Assembly (NCBI GenBank): GCA_040902925.1
Contig: JBBDWJ010000214.1
Location: forward strand, 1-20,677
DNA: 20,677 bases
Direction of reading: 5' to 3'
DNA from: JBBDWJ01 sp040902925
GTDB taxonomy: Bacteria > Acidobacteriota > Terriglobia > Bryobacterales > UBA6623
In this document: positions 9,302-16,638 of the stretch, in pieces
Numbering within the stretch: position 1 is the first letter of the stretch
How the letters are laid out: every line of letters starts with the position of its first letter
The notes under the pieces: generated by a model
Seen by the model: only the letters and a program-made list of their open reading frames with translations
What the model was told of the DNA's origin: nothing
The model's database searches: none
Position numbers and translations under genes: made by a program

Positions 9302-10378
9302 TCAGCTCCGATAAACCGCCAAAGTCTCTCGAGCCGCACGCTGCCAAGTGAACTCGGCGGCGCGGCGAAAACCTGCTGCAATCAGGCGTTCTCTTGCGCC
9401 CTTATCTTCCAGCGCGGCTTGAAGCGCGCCACGAAGGGCATCGACATCCAGCGGGTCAACAAGCAGCGCAGCGTCTCCAGCGACATCTTTAAGGGCTGAG
9501 CTATTCGAAGTTACGACCGGCAGGCCAGCCGACATCGCTTCGAGCACCGGGATGCCGAATCCTTCCTCAAGGGAAGCGAACGCCAGAGCGGTCGCGGTGC
9601 GGTAGAGGTGATTTAATTCGTCCCGGTTCCGATATCCAAGTACACGAATGCGGCGGCGCGCGGGGCTTCGCTCGATGCGGTCGAGTATTTCTCGTGCGCC
9701 ATGCCCCGCCGCGCCCGCCAGCACCAACAGGTAGCGTTCCGGCAGGCCCTCGAACGCCTGCACCAGCCGCGCCACATTCTTTCGTTGTTGAATCGCGCCG
9801 ACGTGGAGCAGGAACGGAGCTTCCAGCTCGAGCTTGCGGCGAAACGCGTCACGCGACTGCGGGGAAAATTCCGGAACGGGATCGACTCCATGATGGACAA
9901 CGTTGATGCGATCGCATGGATAGTTCAGATACTCGGCGATCTGGCCGGCCGTGAATTGAGAAACGGCAATGATGTGGTCGGAACGGCCGGCGGCGTCGCG
10001 GGCCAAGCCGGAGAAGCGCGCGCGGAACTCGGGGGTCGAGTAGTCGCCGCTCATCACAAACAGGTCGTGGAAAGTCGTAATCGCGCGGCAGCCGCCGCGA
10101 GGAAACAACGTGCGCGGCAGCCGCTGGTTCAGGCCATGAAAGAGCGCGGCTTGGCGGGGCGGCAAAAAAGGTGCGAACTCCTCCATCAGGCGACGCGAGC
10201 AGTTCGAAGCCGGCAGCGGCGAAAGCAGCGCTCGAAAAAAGCGATTCGCACGGTAACACAGCACGAAGCGGTCGTCAGGGGCCGCTTCGGCGAGCGCCTG
10301 AATGATGCGGCTGCAATACACGGCGACGCCCGATGGATCGCGACCGAGGCTGTAGCTCGCGTCGAGCGCGTAAATCAC
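9302..10378 (-). CDS. GT4-family glycosyltransferase (GT-B fold)
   Basis: A retaining sugar transferase of 358 residues, cytoplasmic or peripheral at the inner membrane, using a nucleotide-sugar donor. Visible motifs are DASYSLGRDPSGVAVY at the N-terminus (glycine-rich acceptor-side loop), HDLF (104-107), AVSQFTA (138-144), HHGVD (162-166), HVGAIQQRKN (192-201) and the donor-site EX7E (E272 to E280, within EEGFGIPVLEAMSAGLP), then the usual GDAALLVDP. I choose GTG at 10378 because the protein then starts right at the first beta strand, and GTGA overlaps the TGA of the upstream GT9-like gene by 4 nt, a translational-coupling arrangement. An in-frame extension to 10474 would add residues unlike the family and overlap that gene by 100 bases. 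It is the last gene of the activator/GT9/GT4 cluster. Sugar specificity is unknown. Confidence 0.9.
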   Translation of the reverse strand: MIYALDASYSLGRDPSGVAVYCSRIIQALAEAAPDDRFVLCYRANRFFRALLSPLPASNCSRRLMEEFAPFLPPRQAALFHGLNQRLPRTLFPRGGCRAITTFHDLFVMSGDYSTPEFRARFSGLARDAAGRSDHIIAVSQFTAGQIAEYLNYPCDRINVVHHGVDPVPEFSPQSRDAFRRKLELEAPFLLHVGAIQQRKNVARLVQAFEGLPERYLLVLAGAAGHGAREILDRIERSPARRRIRVLGYRNRDELNHLYRTATALAFASLEEGFGIPVLEAMSAGLPVVTSNSSALKDVAGDAALLVDPLDVDALRGALQAALEDKGARERLIAAGFRRAAEFTWQRAARETLAVYRS

Positions 10379-11907
10379 CGCGCCTGCTCCCGCAAGGCCC
10401 TGCCGAACTGGCCGATCGCTATACGCGGCTGCGAACGACGCGCTGTGATGATCTGGACTGGCCCCTCGCCCCACGGCGTCCAGCGTTCGATGAGCCGCGG
10501 GGCCGAAGCGTCCGTAAAGATGTCGATGACCGGCACACCTAAAGCCGCCGCGAGATGTCCTCCGGCGGAGTCATATCCGCAGTAGATGTCGGCCGACGCG
10601 ATCAGGCCGCCGAACCCGCTCAGGCTGCCTTCCCACGCAAATACATCGGCCGCGGGGACATCGCTGCCCGGTAGCGGCGCTTCGCTGACGGTCTTGTCCT
10701 GGCCCCGCAGGATAGCCAGAAGCCGACCAGTGCGCTCCAACTCTTCTTCTCCCGCGCCGCGGTCGAGAACCAGGGTGTAACCGGACTTGAGCAAAACCAT
10801 GAGCGTTTCGAGCTCGAACGGGTCGTCAACGCGTTTCTCATCGTTGCCGCCAACACCAAGATTGACGGCGGCAAGCGGGCCGCGCGCCTTGGCTTTCAAC
10901 GCCCGGCCTCGCTCCAAGTCCTCGAGTGGCAGCGCAACATACGGATATTCGGGGTTATACCCCCATTCCGACCCGGGTGGCGGAGTCCTGCGGATAGCTT
11001 GGCGCGTCATGATTCTTTCCGGGCCAAGAGCCTCGTCGAGCCAGCAACCGGTCAGCAAGGCAAGCGGCTGCTCTTCGGCGAGCGAATAGGAACGGCTGTC
11101 GAAGTGGTAATAGCGCGAGTCGTCGGACTCGAGCGGCAACAAGCCCAGTTGGGTGAGCCGCGAGTCGGGGTCGACAATCATGTACTCGTCCGGCCGCATG
11201 CCATCGAGCTGTTCCGCAACCCGTTGGCACAGCGATACCCAGGCGTCGAGACGCTCTCGCAGCGTTCCTCCGCGCGGATAGGCCGTCTCGACAAGTTCCA
11301 CGCGAGAATCCGAGGCGAACAACGAACCGGCCTTGGCGCTTCCCAACAGCGCTATCCGCGCATTCGGAAACAGAGTCTTCATGCGGCTCAAAATCACGCT
11401 CGTGACGGCGATATCGGCGCCCAAGGTCACGCGCGAGGGCACAAATATCGTCTTCATGCGCTTGACCACCGCGTTCGATGGCGGCAAGGGATGGCGCACT
11501 TCGCTGGTTTCAGCCATCCGCCCAAAAACCACGTTTGGCGTGTGTTCCTTCGCCATTCGGATCCGGGCCGCCCGCTCGATCAACTGCTGCTTCGTCTTCA
11601 GCCCGAACTCGTCGAGCTGGCGATCGAATGCTCGGAAGGACGGCCGGCGGCGGCAATCGTCGATCACGCCGCTGAAAAAACGTACGTACAAGTCAGCCAT
11701 GACGGGGTCGAAGCTATCGCCGAGGGGCTCGACGATATTTCGGAACAGGGCCCGCGACCCCGCACGGGCGACGGCGGGGTCGTCCGCCGTGGCTAGCGTG
11801 CAGAGCTGATCGAGCGAATCCGCGGGGACTTCTCCGGTGCTTTGGAGGTCGCCGAGCAAGCCGTTGGCAAGGGCCGTGATCTGGCCGGTTTCGAGCGGAG
11901 GTGGCAC
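10375..11907 (-). CDS. GT9-like (heptosyltransferase-type) glycosyltransferase with N-terminal extension
   Basis: The 510-residue product has a GT-B core resembling ADP-heptose:LPS heptosyltransferases. KRMKTIFVPSRVTLGADIAV (149-168) is the start of the N-terminal Rossmann half, followed by the SRMKTLFPNARIALLGS strand (174-190). GVGGNDEKRVDDPFELETL (351-369) opens the C-terminal half, and YDSAGGHLAAALGVPVIDIF (445-464) is the nucleotide-sugar site that is best conserved in GT9. The first ~148 residues, helical and charged, are not part of a normal heptosyltransferase and I do not recognise them. The first possible start is GTG at 11907, because TAA precedes it directly in frame; no good ribosome site is visible, so a later start is possible. 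It lies 31 bp after the activator gene and overlaps the GT4 start by 4 nt. The acceptor is probably a surface glycan or glycoprotein; heptose itself is not proven. Confidence 0.75.
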   Translation of the reverse strand: MPPPLETGQITALANGLLGDLQSTGEVPADSLDQLCTLATADDPAVARAGSRALFRNIVEPLGDSFDPVMADLYVRFFSGVIDDCRRRPSFRAFDRQLDEFGLKTKQQLIERAARIRMAKEHTPNVVFGRMAETSEVRHPLPPSNAVVKRMKTIFVPSRVTLGADIAVTSVILSRMKTLFPNARIALLGSAKAGSLFASDSRVELVETAYPRGGTLRERLDAWVSLCQRVAEQLDGMRPDEYMIVDPDSRLTQLGLLPLESDDSRYYHFDSRSYSLAEEQPLALLTGCWLDEALGPERIMTRQAIRRTPPPGSEWGYNPEYPYVALPLEDLERGRALKAKARGPLAAVNLGVGGNDEKRVDDPFELETLMVLLKSGYTLVLDRGAGEEELERTGRLLAILRGQDKTVSEAPLPGSDVPAADVFAWEGSLSGFGGLIASADIYCGYDSAGGHLAAALGVPVIDIFTDASAPRLIERWTPWGEGPVQIITARRSQPRIAIGQFGRALREQAR

Positions 11908-11938
11908 TTACCAAGGATGACCGATCGGCCGTGGGGCT

Positions 11939-12949
11939 TCAAGCGCTGGCAGCGTTGCGATGGAAGCCTTCACGGGCGGATTCTCGGCCTGTTTGGCTGT
12001 AGAGTTTCAGCTTCCGGTAGAGCGTGGTCTTGCCGATGCCTAGAATGTGCGCTGCCGCCGTCAGGTCGCCCTGCGTGTATTCCACAACCTCGAGGATATG
12101 GCGGCGCTCGACGTCGGCCAACGATGACGGCGCCTCCCCGCTGAGAGCCGCCAAGCCGTCCGCGCCCGGGCCATGGCACAGGTTGGTAGGCAAGTTCTCG
12201 GTTTGCAGCACGCGATCGGAGGCTACCGCGAGCATGTATTGGAGCGTGTTTTCGAGTTCTCGAATATTTCCCGGCCAAGGGTAATCTAAAAAGCGTTGCA
12301 TTACCGGCAGTGACACCGCCGCGGGTGCGCGCGCGTGTTTTTGCAGGAAGAAGTCGACCAGGGCCGGGATGTCAACCTTGTGGTCACGCAGCGCCGGCAC
12401 GGAAAGGTGAATGACGTTTAGCCGGTGGTAGAGATCTCTCCGAAAGGCGCCGGCTTCGATCGAGGCGCGCAGATCGCGATTGGTGGCGGCGAGCACGCGC
12501 ACGTTCACACGGATGGGCTTGGTGGAGCCCACGGGCCGGATTTCCTGCTCTTGCAGCAGGCGCAGCAGGCGGGCCTGAACGCCGAGGCCCAACTCGCCGA
12601 TCTCGTCGAGGAAGAGCGTCCCGCCGTTGGCTGCCTGCACCAGTCCTTTCTTGTCCTGAGTGGCCCCTGTAAAGGCGCCCTTGATGTGTCCGAAAAGCTC
12701 CGTCTCGATCAGGCTTTCCGAAAGCGACGAGGCGTTGACGGGCAGAAAAATCCCGGCCGCCAGCGGCGAGACGCAATGCACCGCACGCGCGACCAGTTCT
12801 TTGCCGACGCCGCTTTCGCCGGTGATCAGAACCGGCGAAGTGTTATGCCTGAGCTTGCGGATGGTTCGCAGGACGCGCTGAATCTCCGGGGAGCGGCCTA
12901 CCAGGCCGAAATTCAGCGGCGCGTCGTCGAACAGCGATTGCTGTTGCAC
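11939..12949 (-). CDS. Stand-alone sigma-54-dependent transcription activator (AAA+ plus Fis-type HTH)
   Basis: This 336-residue protein is an enhancer-binding ATPase that opens sigma-54 promoters. It starts almost at once with the AAA+ domain: LVGRSPEIQ (16-24), Walker A GESGVGKE (44-51), the sigma-54 contact loop GAFTGA (91-96), Walker B GGTLFLDEIGEL (109-120), sensor I ATNRDL (155-160), arginine-finger region FRRDLYHRLNV (169-179) and YPWPGNIRELENT (223-235). A C-terminal Fis-like helix-turn-helix spans about 294-317 (GDLTAAAHILGIGKTTLYRK). There is no receiver, GAF or PAS domain, so it has the PspF layout, in which activity is set by a partner protein or by expression level. The start is GTG at 12949; no clear ribosome site is seen, but a TATAAT lies about 25 bases upstream. 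It heads a cluster with two glycosyltransferases, suggesting envelope-glycan control (inference). No TGGCAC-N5-TTGC site was found in the nearby gaps. Confidence 0.92.
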   Translation of the reverse strand: MQQQSLFDDAPLNFGLVGRSPEIQRVLRTIRKLRHNTSPVLITGESGVGKELVARAVHCVSPLAAGIFLPVNASSLSESLIETELFGHIKGAFTGATQDKKGLVQAANGGTLFLDEIGELGLGVQARLLRLLQEQEIRPVGSTKPIRVNVRVLAATNRDLRASIEAGAFRRDLYHRLNVIHLSVPALRDHKVDIPALVDFFLQKHARAPAAVSLPVMQRFLDYPWPGNIRELENTLQYMLAVASDRVLQTENLPTNLCHGPGADGLAALSGEAPSSLADVERRHILEVVEYTQGDLTAAAHILGIGKTTLYRKLKLYSQTGRESAREGFHRNAASA

Positions 12950-12974
12950 GCCAGATATTACAGAAAGGAACTCT

Positions 12975-12980
12975 ATTATA
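12975..12980 (-). promoter_or_regulatory. -10 box for the sigma-54 activator gene
   Basis: Read on the minus strand, this is a perfect TATAAT, 25 bases before the GTG. A start about seven bases downstream would give a leader of under 20 nt. No good -35 is present at 16-18 bp (GGGTTC at 17 bp), which would fit a promoter needing an activator at the adjacent dyads (13002-13032). Confidence 0.45.
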
Positions 12981-13001
12981 GGAGGTCTCTGCCCTTGGAA
13001 C

Positions 13002-13032
13002 CCGTGCTACGGTCATGAATACCGTGCTACGG
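13002..13032. promoter_or_regulatory. Two CCGTGCTACGG dyads at a 20-bp period
   Basis: CCGTGCTACGG occurs at 13002-13012 and again, identical, at 13022-13032. Each copy is a CCGT-N3-ACGG palindrome. Centre-to-centre spacing of 20 bp is about two helical turns, so two dimers would bind the same face. They cover the expected -35 and upstream region of the TATAAT at 12975-12980. This is a good operator candidate; the binding protein is unknown and could be the activator itself. Confidence 0.5.
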
Positions 13033-13058
13033 CAGCAGGGCCGCGCCGCGATTCAGTG

Positions 13059-13081
13059 GGCGGCGGTCAATGGCTGCCGCC
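13059..13081 (-). terminator. Possible hairpin downstream of the RlpA gene
   Basis: GGCGGC (13059-13064) and GCCGCC (13076-13081) pair around an 11-base loop, about 47 bases past the RlpA stop. There is no T run, and the region is GC-rich enough for chance pairing. Confidence 0.2.
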
Positions 13082-13127
13082 ATGCGAGTCCGCCGCTATC
13101 CACGGCCGCCGTTATGGCGCCGCGGCG

Positions 13128-13994
13128 TTAGAGACATTGCGCCGTCGTGGGGTCGACCCGCAGCACGTATCCTTCGAAGCGGTCGCGGCCGATATGCTCC
13201 AGCAGCCGTTGGGCGGCATCGCGGTCGGCGGTCTGTCCGACGACCACTCGAAACAGCTTGCCATTGCCGGTTTGCGCCTCGATCATCCGCGAAACGCCGT
13301 ACAGCTCGCTCATTTTGCCGCGCATCCGCTCGGCGTTGTCGCTATCCCGGAACGACCCTACCTGCACCGCGTAAAAAGGCCCTGGACACTGCAGCCCGTG
13401 GCGGGCTCCGCCGGAACCAACTGCCGCCGGATCCTCAACGCCTGTACTGGCCGTATTGCCTGCTGTCATGCCGCTCGCTGAGACCATGCCCGCCGCTGCC
13501 GAAGGGCTCGGGGAGTAGGAAACGGGCGTCATGGCGGCTGCCGCGGCGAGGACCGGCGGATAGGGCTGCCCCGGTACTCCGACGACTTCCACCTGCACGC
13601 GCGTTGTGCCCGGCCCGATCATCCGAATGGACTGCGCGGCTGCACGGGAGAGGTCGATGATGCGGTTCTTGACGAACGGCCCGCGATCGTTGATTCGGAC
13701 GTCGATCCAGCGCCCGTTTTCGAGATTCGTCACCCTCACCCACGTATCGAATGGCAGACTCAGGTGCGCGGCGGTGAGCAGATCCATGTCATAGATCTCG
13801 CCGTTGCTGGTGCGGCGGCCATGATAGGGGTGCCCGTACCAGCTCGCCATGCCCTCTTCCCCATTGCCCAGGCGGGCAGGCGTGGGCGGCGGAAGCGTGA
13901 CCAGCTTCGGCTTGCTGCCGCAGCCCGCCAGCAGAATCACGCACACGACCAGCCAGTGCCTAAGGGGGGGCATCAGTTTCCGTCCGCCCGTCAT
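13128..13994 (-). CDS. rlpA: Septal ring lytic transglycosylase RlpA family lipoprotein with SPOR domain
   Basis: This 288-residue outer-membrane or periplasmic lipoprotein acts on peptidoglycan at division sites. The signal peptide ends in the lipobox LLAGC (C25 lipidated). The double-psi beta-barrel domain spans about 47-138, with GMASWYGHPYHGRRTSNGE (48-66) and the conserved VRINDRGPFVKNRIIDLS (99-116) holding the acidic catalytic-site residue. An Ala/Pro/Ser-rich linker (about 142-200) leads to a C-terminal SPOR domain (206-283, FYAVQVGSFRD at the start) that binds denuded septal glycan strands. Two ATGs are possible, at 13994 and 13973. The second has GGACGG six bases before it and still keeps the whole signal peptide, so the start is uncertain by 7 residues. 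In some bacteria RlpA is a lytic transglycosylase, in E. coli it is not clearly one; activity here is unknown. It is transcribed alone, with 178 bp to the next minus-strand gene. Confidence 0.9.
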   Translation of the reverse strand: MTGGRKLMPPLRHWLVVCVILLAGCGSKPKLVTLPPPTPARLGNGEEGMASWYGHPYHGRRTSNGEIYDMDLLTAAHLSLPFDTWVRVTNLENGRWIDVRINDRGPFVKNRIIDLSRAAAQSIRMIGPGTTRVQVEVVGVPGQPYPPVLAAAAAMTPVSYSPSPSAAAGMVSASGMTAGNTASTGVEDPAAVGSGGARHGLQCPGPFYAVQVGSFRDSDNAERMRGKMSELYGVSRMIEAQTGNGKLFRVVVGQTADRDAAQRLLEHIGRDRFEGYVLRVDPTTAQCL

Positions 13995-14073
13995 GGCCCT
14001 TCGTTATGTTAGGATGCCGCGGGAAAGGTCTCGCCCGGCGACCAGAGCCATTTGGAGCCCTATCAGCTTAGCA

Positions 14074-14091
14074 CCCTAGAGTCTCGTAGGG
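14074..14091. promoter_or_regulatory. Inverted repeat upstream of the symporter promoter
   Basis: CCCTA (14074-14078) and TAGGG (14087-14091) are perfect 5-bp arms 8 bp apart, ending 20 bp before the -35 box at 14112. It might be an activator or repressor site. Short arms make chance occurrence possible. Confidence 0.25.
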
Positions 14092-14111
14092 AACTAGTCC
14101 AAATTGCTCAT

Positions 14112-14140
14112 TTGACCGTGATTGTTCTAGTACCTAAACT
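14112..14140 (+). promoter_or_regulatory. Sigma-70-like promoter for the BASS transporter gene
   Basis: TTGACC (14112-14117; 5 of 6) and TAAACT (14135-14140; 4 of 6) are exactly 17 bp apart in a stretch that is noticeably more AT-rich than the genes. Transcription would begin near 14147, giving a leader of about 120 nt before the ATG at 14268. This is the best-looking promoter in the window. Confidence 0.55.
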
Positions 14141-14267
14141 GCGTATCCCGGCCCGGACTCAAGACGGAAGAAGGCCTCTCCAGGGCTCCGGTAATCCATG
14201 TAAGCTTTTGATTATGAGTCGTTTCAGTCGAACAGGCCGCGTTGGGCCGAGAGGGTAGACGGGCGAA

Positions 14268-15428
14268 ATGGAGAACAAGTCAGTTCCTTCCGGCGGCGGG
14301 ACCTTGGCCAAAGCCATGCTGGGCGTCTGCGCGGTGGCGCTGGTGGCCGCGCTGGCCGCCTATTTCACGCAGTCTCAAGCGATGATCGGCCCGGCGGTGG
14401 TGGTGCTGCTGGGGGCGCTGGCTGTCTATTTCGGTGGGCACCCCAAACTGAAGACCTTCGCGTTTACGTTTTGGGTATTCGCCTTCGTCGCGGCCGCGCT
14501 TTTCTATCCCGAGTGGTTTCTCTACTACGGCGACTACAAGCTGACGAACCTGATCGTCCCGCTGATTCAAATCATTATGTTCGGCATGGGGACGAGCCTG
14601 AGCATCGGCGACTTCCTTCGCGCGCTGCGCATGCCCAAGGCGGTCGGAATCGGCATCTTCCTGCAGTTCAGCGTGATGCCGCTGACCGGCTGGGCAATCG
14701 CCACCGCGTTCGGGTTTCCGCCGGAAATCGCCGCTGGGGTGATTCTGATCGGGTCGTGCTCAGGCGGCGTGGCTTCGAACGTCATGGCCTACCTTTCGCG
14801 CGGCAACGTCGCGCTGTCGGTGACGATGACGGCCTGCTCCACGCTGCTAGCTCCGTTGCTGACGCCGACGGCGATGCAGTTGCTCGCAGGCCGGCTGGTG
14901 CCGATCAATTTCTGGCAGATGATGGTCGAGATTATCTGGATGGTGATCGTTCCGATCGCCGGCGGGCTGCTGTTCAACGCGATCCTGCACGGCAAGCATG
15001 GCTGGCTCGACCGCGCGCTACCCGTCGTTTCGATGGCAGCGATCTGCTACATCATCGCGATCATTACGGCGAACGCCCGCGACAAGCTGCTGGACGTCGC
15101 TTTCGCGCTCATCGGTGCCGCGATACTGCACAACACGGTTGGATATTTGCTGGGCTATTTTGGAGCGCGCGCGGCGGGCCTGTCGGAAACCGATTGCCGG
15201 ACGGTCGCCTTCGAGGTGGGCATGCAAAACGGCGGCATGGGAACCGGCCTGGCGATTAACGTGCTGCAGAGCGCCGATGCCGCGCTGGCGCCCAATATCT
15301 TTGGAACCTGGATGAATATTTCCGGCTCGACGCTGGCCTCCTGGTGGCGTGAGAGGCCGCCTACCGATGCCGGGAGCGCCCCCGGCTCCGAGGCCGCGAA
15401 ACCGGAACACATGCCCGCGGTCACCTGA
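14268..15428 (+). CDS. Bile acid:sodium symporter (BASS) family transporter
   Basis: A 386-residue inner-membrane protein with about ten or more hydrophobic segments. The BASS core starts near residue 90 (TNLIVPLIQIIMFGMGTSLS). Its two signature regions are present: GSCSGGVASNVMAYLSRGNVAL (162-183; first crossover and sodium-site region) and AFEVGMQNGGMGTGLA (314-329; second). The family couples sodium entry to uptake of organic anions; bacterial members carry bile acids, pantothenate precursors, pyruvate-like acids and others, so the substrate is not assigned. The first ~85 residues add about three hydrophobic helices (near 15-33, 36-55 and 63-81) before the usual start, making it longer than the common ~300-residue form. 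The C-terminal ~25 residues are a hydrophilic Pro/Ala-rich tail. The ATG at 14268 has only a weak purine-rich site before it. The gene stands alone and converges on the methyltransferase gene with 19 bp between stop codons. Confidence 0.88.
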   Translation: MENKSVPSGGGTLAKAMLGVCAVALVAALAAYFTQSQAMIGPAVVVLLGALAVYFGGHPKLKTFAFTFWVFAFVAAALFYPEWFLYYGDYKLTNLIVPLIQIIMFGMGTSLSIGDFLRALRMPKAVGIGIFLQFSVMPLTGWAIATAFGFPPEIAAGVILIGSCSGGVASNVMAYLSRGNVALSVTMTACSTLLAPLLTPTAMQLLAGRLVPINFWQMMVEIIWMVIVPIAGGLLFNAILHGKHGWLDRALPVVSMAAICYIIAIITANARDKLLDVAFALIGAAILHNTVGYLLGYFGARAAGLSETDCRTVAFEVGMQNGGMGTGLAINVLQSADAALAPNIFGTWMNISGSTLASWWRERPPTDAGSAPGSEAAKPEHMPAVT

Positions 15429-15447
15429 TCGCGGGTAGAGCCAGCAG

Positions 15448-16638
15448 TCAGCCTTTTTGCGAGTTGCCTCCGGCGCGGCCTTGGCTCGGACTCGGCGCCA
15501 GACCTAGTCGCCGCCCGTAGCGATAGGCCGGGGAAGCGTACAAGGCCTCCAGATCGCGGCCCAACCGTTGAGCCCACTCGGTGCGCTCGATGACGGTCTG
15601 CTCGGCGCGGTCCAGAAGCTCTACACACTTGGTCAATTCCGCCTGCGCCTTTTGGTGCTCGGCCTCCAGGCGCTGGTAATTAGCGACGACTTCCTTGTTT
15701 TCCGCTTCGAGTTGGATGGACCACTGCGTTCGCTCGTCGAGCTTGGCTTCAAGATCGGCCGCCCACTTGGTCTTGCGTTCATTCTCTTGCTCGAGCTCAT
15801 CGATCGCCTGCTGAGCTTTTTTCTGCTCGGCTTTGTGGATACGGGTAAGCTCTTCGAGTTCGCGAACCGTCTTTTCGAGCCACTCGGTCTTCTTCCGCAG
15901 CTCGTTTTCCAGAAGGTCAATGTGATGCTCGCGGTCGCGCAGCACGTTGCCGGTCTGCGGCATGTAGATGAAGGCCGGCGAGCCGTAAAGCGGCTGCTGC
16001 GAGCAAACCGCGACAAAGAAGTGCGCTTCGGCAGGCCGTGGCTCGCCTGGCTCCAGCCGGACTTTTACGCCCCGCGTATCGAGCGGCGTGAAGGCGATCG
16101 CATCGGTATGGTTTTGCAGAAAGATCGAGGTGTGCGGAAACACGCGGCCGAGCTCGGCCTGGAACTCCTCGAAGTCGAACTCGTGAACATGAAACTCATT
16201 TGGAGTGTCCCGGCTCTCGCCGTAGTAGAGCCGGTTGGGCGTCGAGACCAGAAGCTGGCCGCCCGGGATGAGCACGCGGCGGGATTCTTCGAGTAGGCCG
16301 CGCCAGTTTTCCAAATGCTCGATGACTTCGAAGGCCACCACGACATCGATCGAAGCGTCGGCGAGGGGCAGATTCGAGCAGTCGCCCTGCACGTAAAAAA
16401 CGTTACCCGCGGCGTACTCGCGGCGGCCCTCGTGCAGCGGCTCGCGCGAGGCATCGAGCGCGAAGACCTGGGCTGCCGAGCGGGCTAAAAAGGCGGACCC
16501 ATATGGGACGCCGCAACCGGCGTCGAGAATCCGCTTGGAGCCGGCCAGCCGCTCCGCGAACGCGTAGCGCGCCATGTGCTCGTTCAGCAGATCAGGATCA
16601 GTCTGGCCGGGGATAACCCGCTCGCCGGTGAACTCCAT
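15448..16638 (-). CDS. SAM-dependent methyltransferase with C-terminal coiled coil
   Basis: The product is 396 residues. Residues about 36-135 are a class I methyltransferase: motif I RILDAGCGVPYGSAFLA (36-52), the acidic ribose-binding site in FALDASREPL (59-68), GDCSNLPL (85-92), FEVIEHLENWRGLLEE (103-118) and LIPGGQLLVSTPN (123-135). A beta-rich region to about 230 follows. Residues 232-366 are a highly charged coiled coil containing four versions of [RK]-T-x-W-x3-[LT] (at 250, 289, 303 and 352). The tail YASPAYRYGRRLGL (367-380) resembles ends of polysaccharide-modifying proteins. I start at ATG 16638, because it begins at the conserved MEFTGERVIPG and shares its A with the TGA of the upstream gene (TGATG); GGAAGGG precedes it. 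The open frame extends to 17001 but only as a shadow of the neighbour. It may cap or modify a surface glycan (inference). Confidence 0.85.
   Translation of the reverse strand: MEFTGERVIPGQTDPDLLNEHMARYAFAERLAGSKRILDAGCGVPYGSAFLARSAAQVFALDASREPLHEGRREYAAGNVFYVQGDCSNLPLADASIDVVVAFEVIEHLENWRGLLEESRRVLIPGGQLLVSTPNRLYYGESRDTPNEFHVHEFDFEEFQAELGRVFPHTSIFLQNHTDAIAFTPLDTRGVKVRLEPGEPRPAEAHFFVAVCSQQPLYGSPAFIYMPQTGNVLRDREHHIDLLENELRKKTEWLEKTVRELEELTRIHKAEQKKAQQAIDELEQENERKTKWAADLEAKLDERTQWSIQLEAENKEVVANYQRLEAEHQKAQAELTKCVELLDRAEQTVIERTEWAQRLGRDLEALYASPAYRYGRRLGLAPSPSQGRAGGNSQKG

Noticed and set aside
10379..10474. Longer start for the GT4 glycosyltransferase
   Set aside because: It would overlap the GT9-like gene by 100 bases and adds residues unlike the family; the GTGA overlap start is better.
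9701..10585. Long plus-strand open frame over the GT4 gene
   Set aside because: It is the opposite-strand shadow of a clearly conserved glycosyltransferase; its composition is Arg/Ala-rich without domain motifs.
11902..11916. TGGCAC as a sigma-54 promoter half
   Set aside because: The -12 TTGC half is missing at the right spacing, and the word lies on the wrong strand for the glycosyltransferase genes.
14214..14258. 14-codon open frame before the symporter gene as a leader peptide
   Set aside because: No ribosome site and no run of regulatory codons or following attenuator hairpin.
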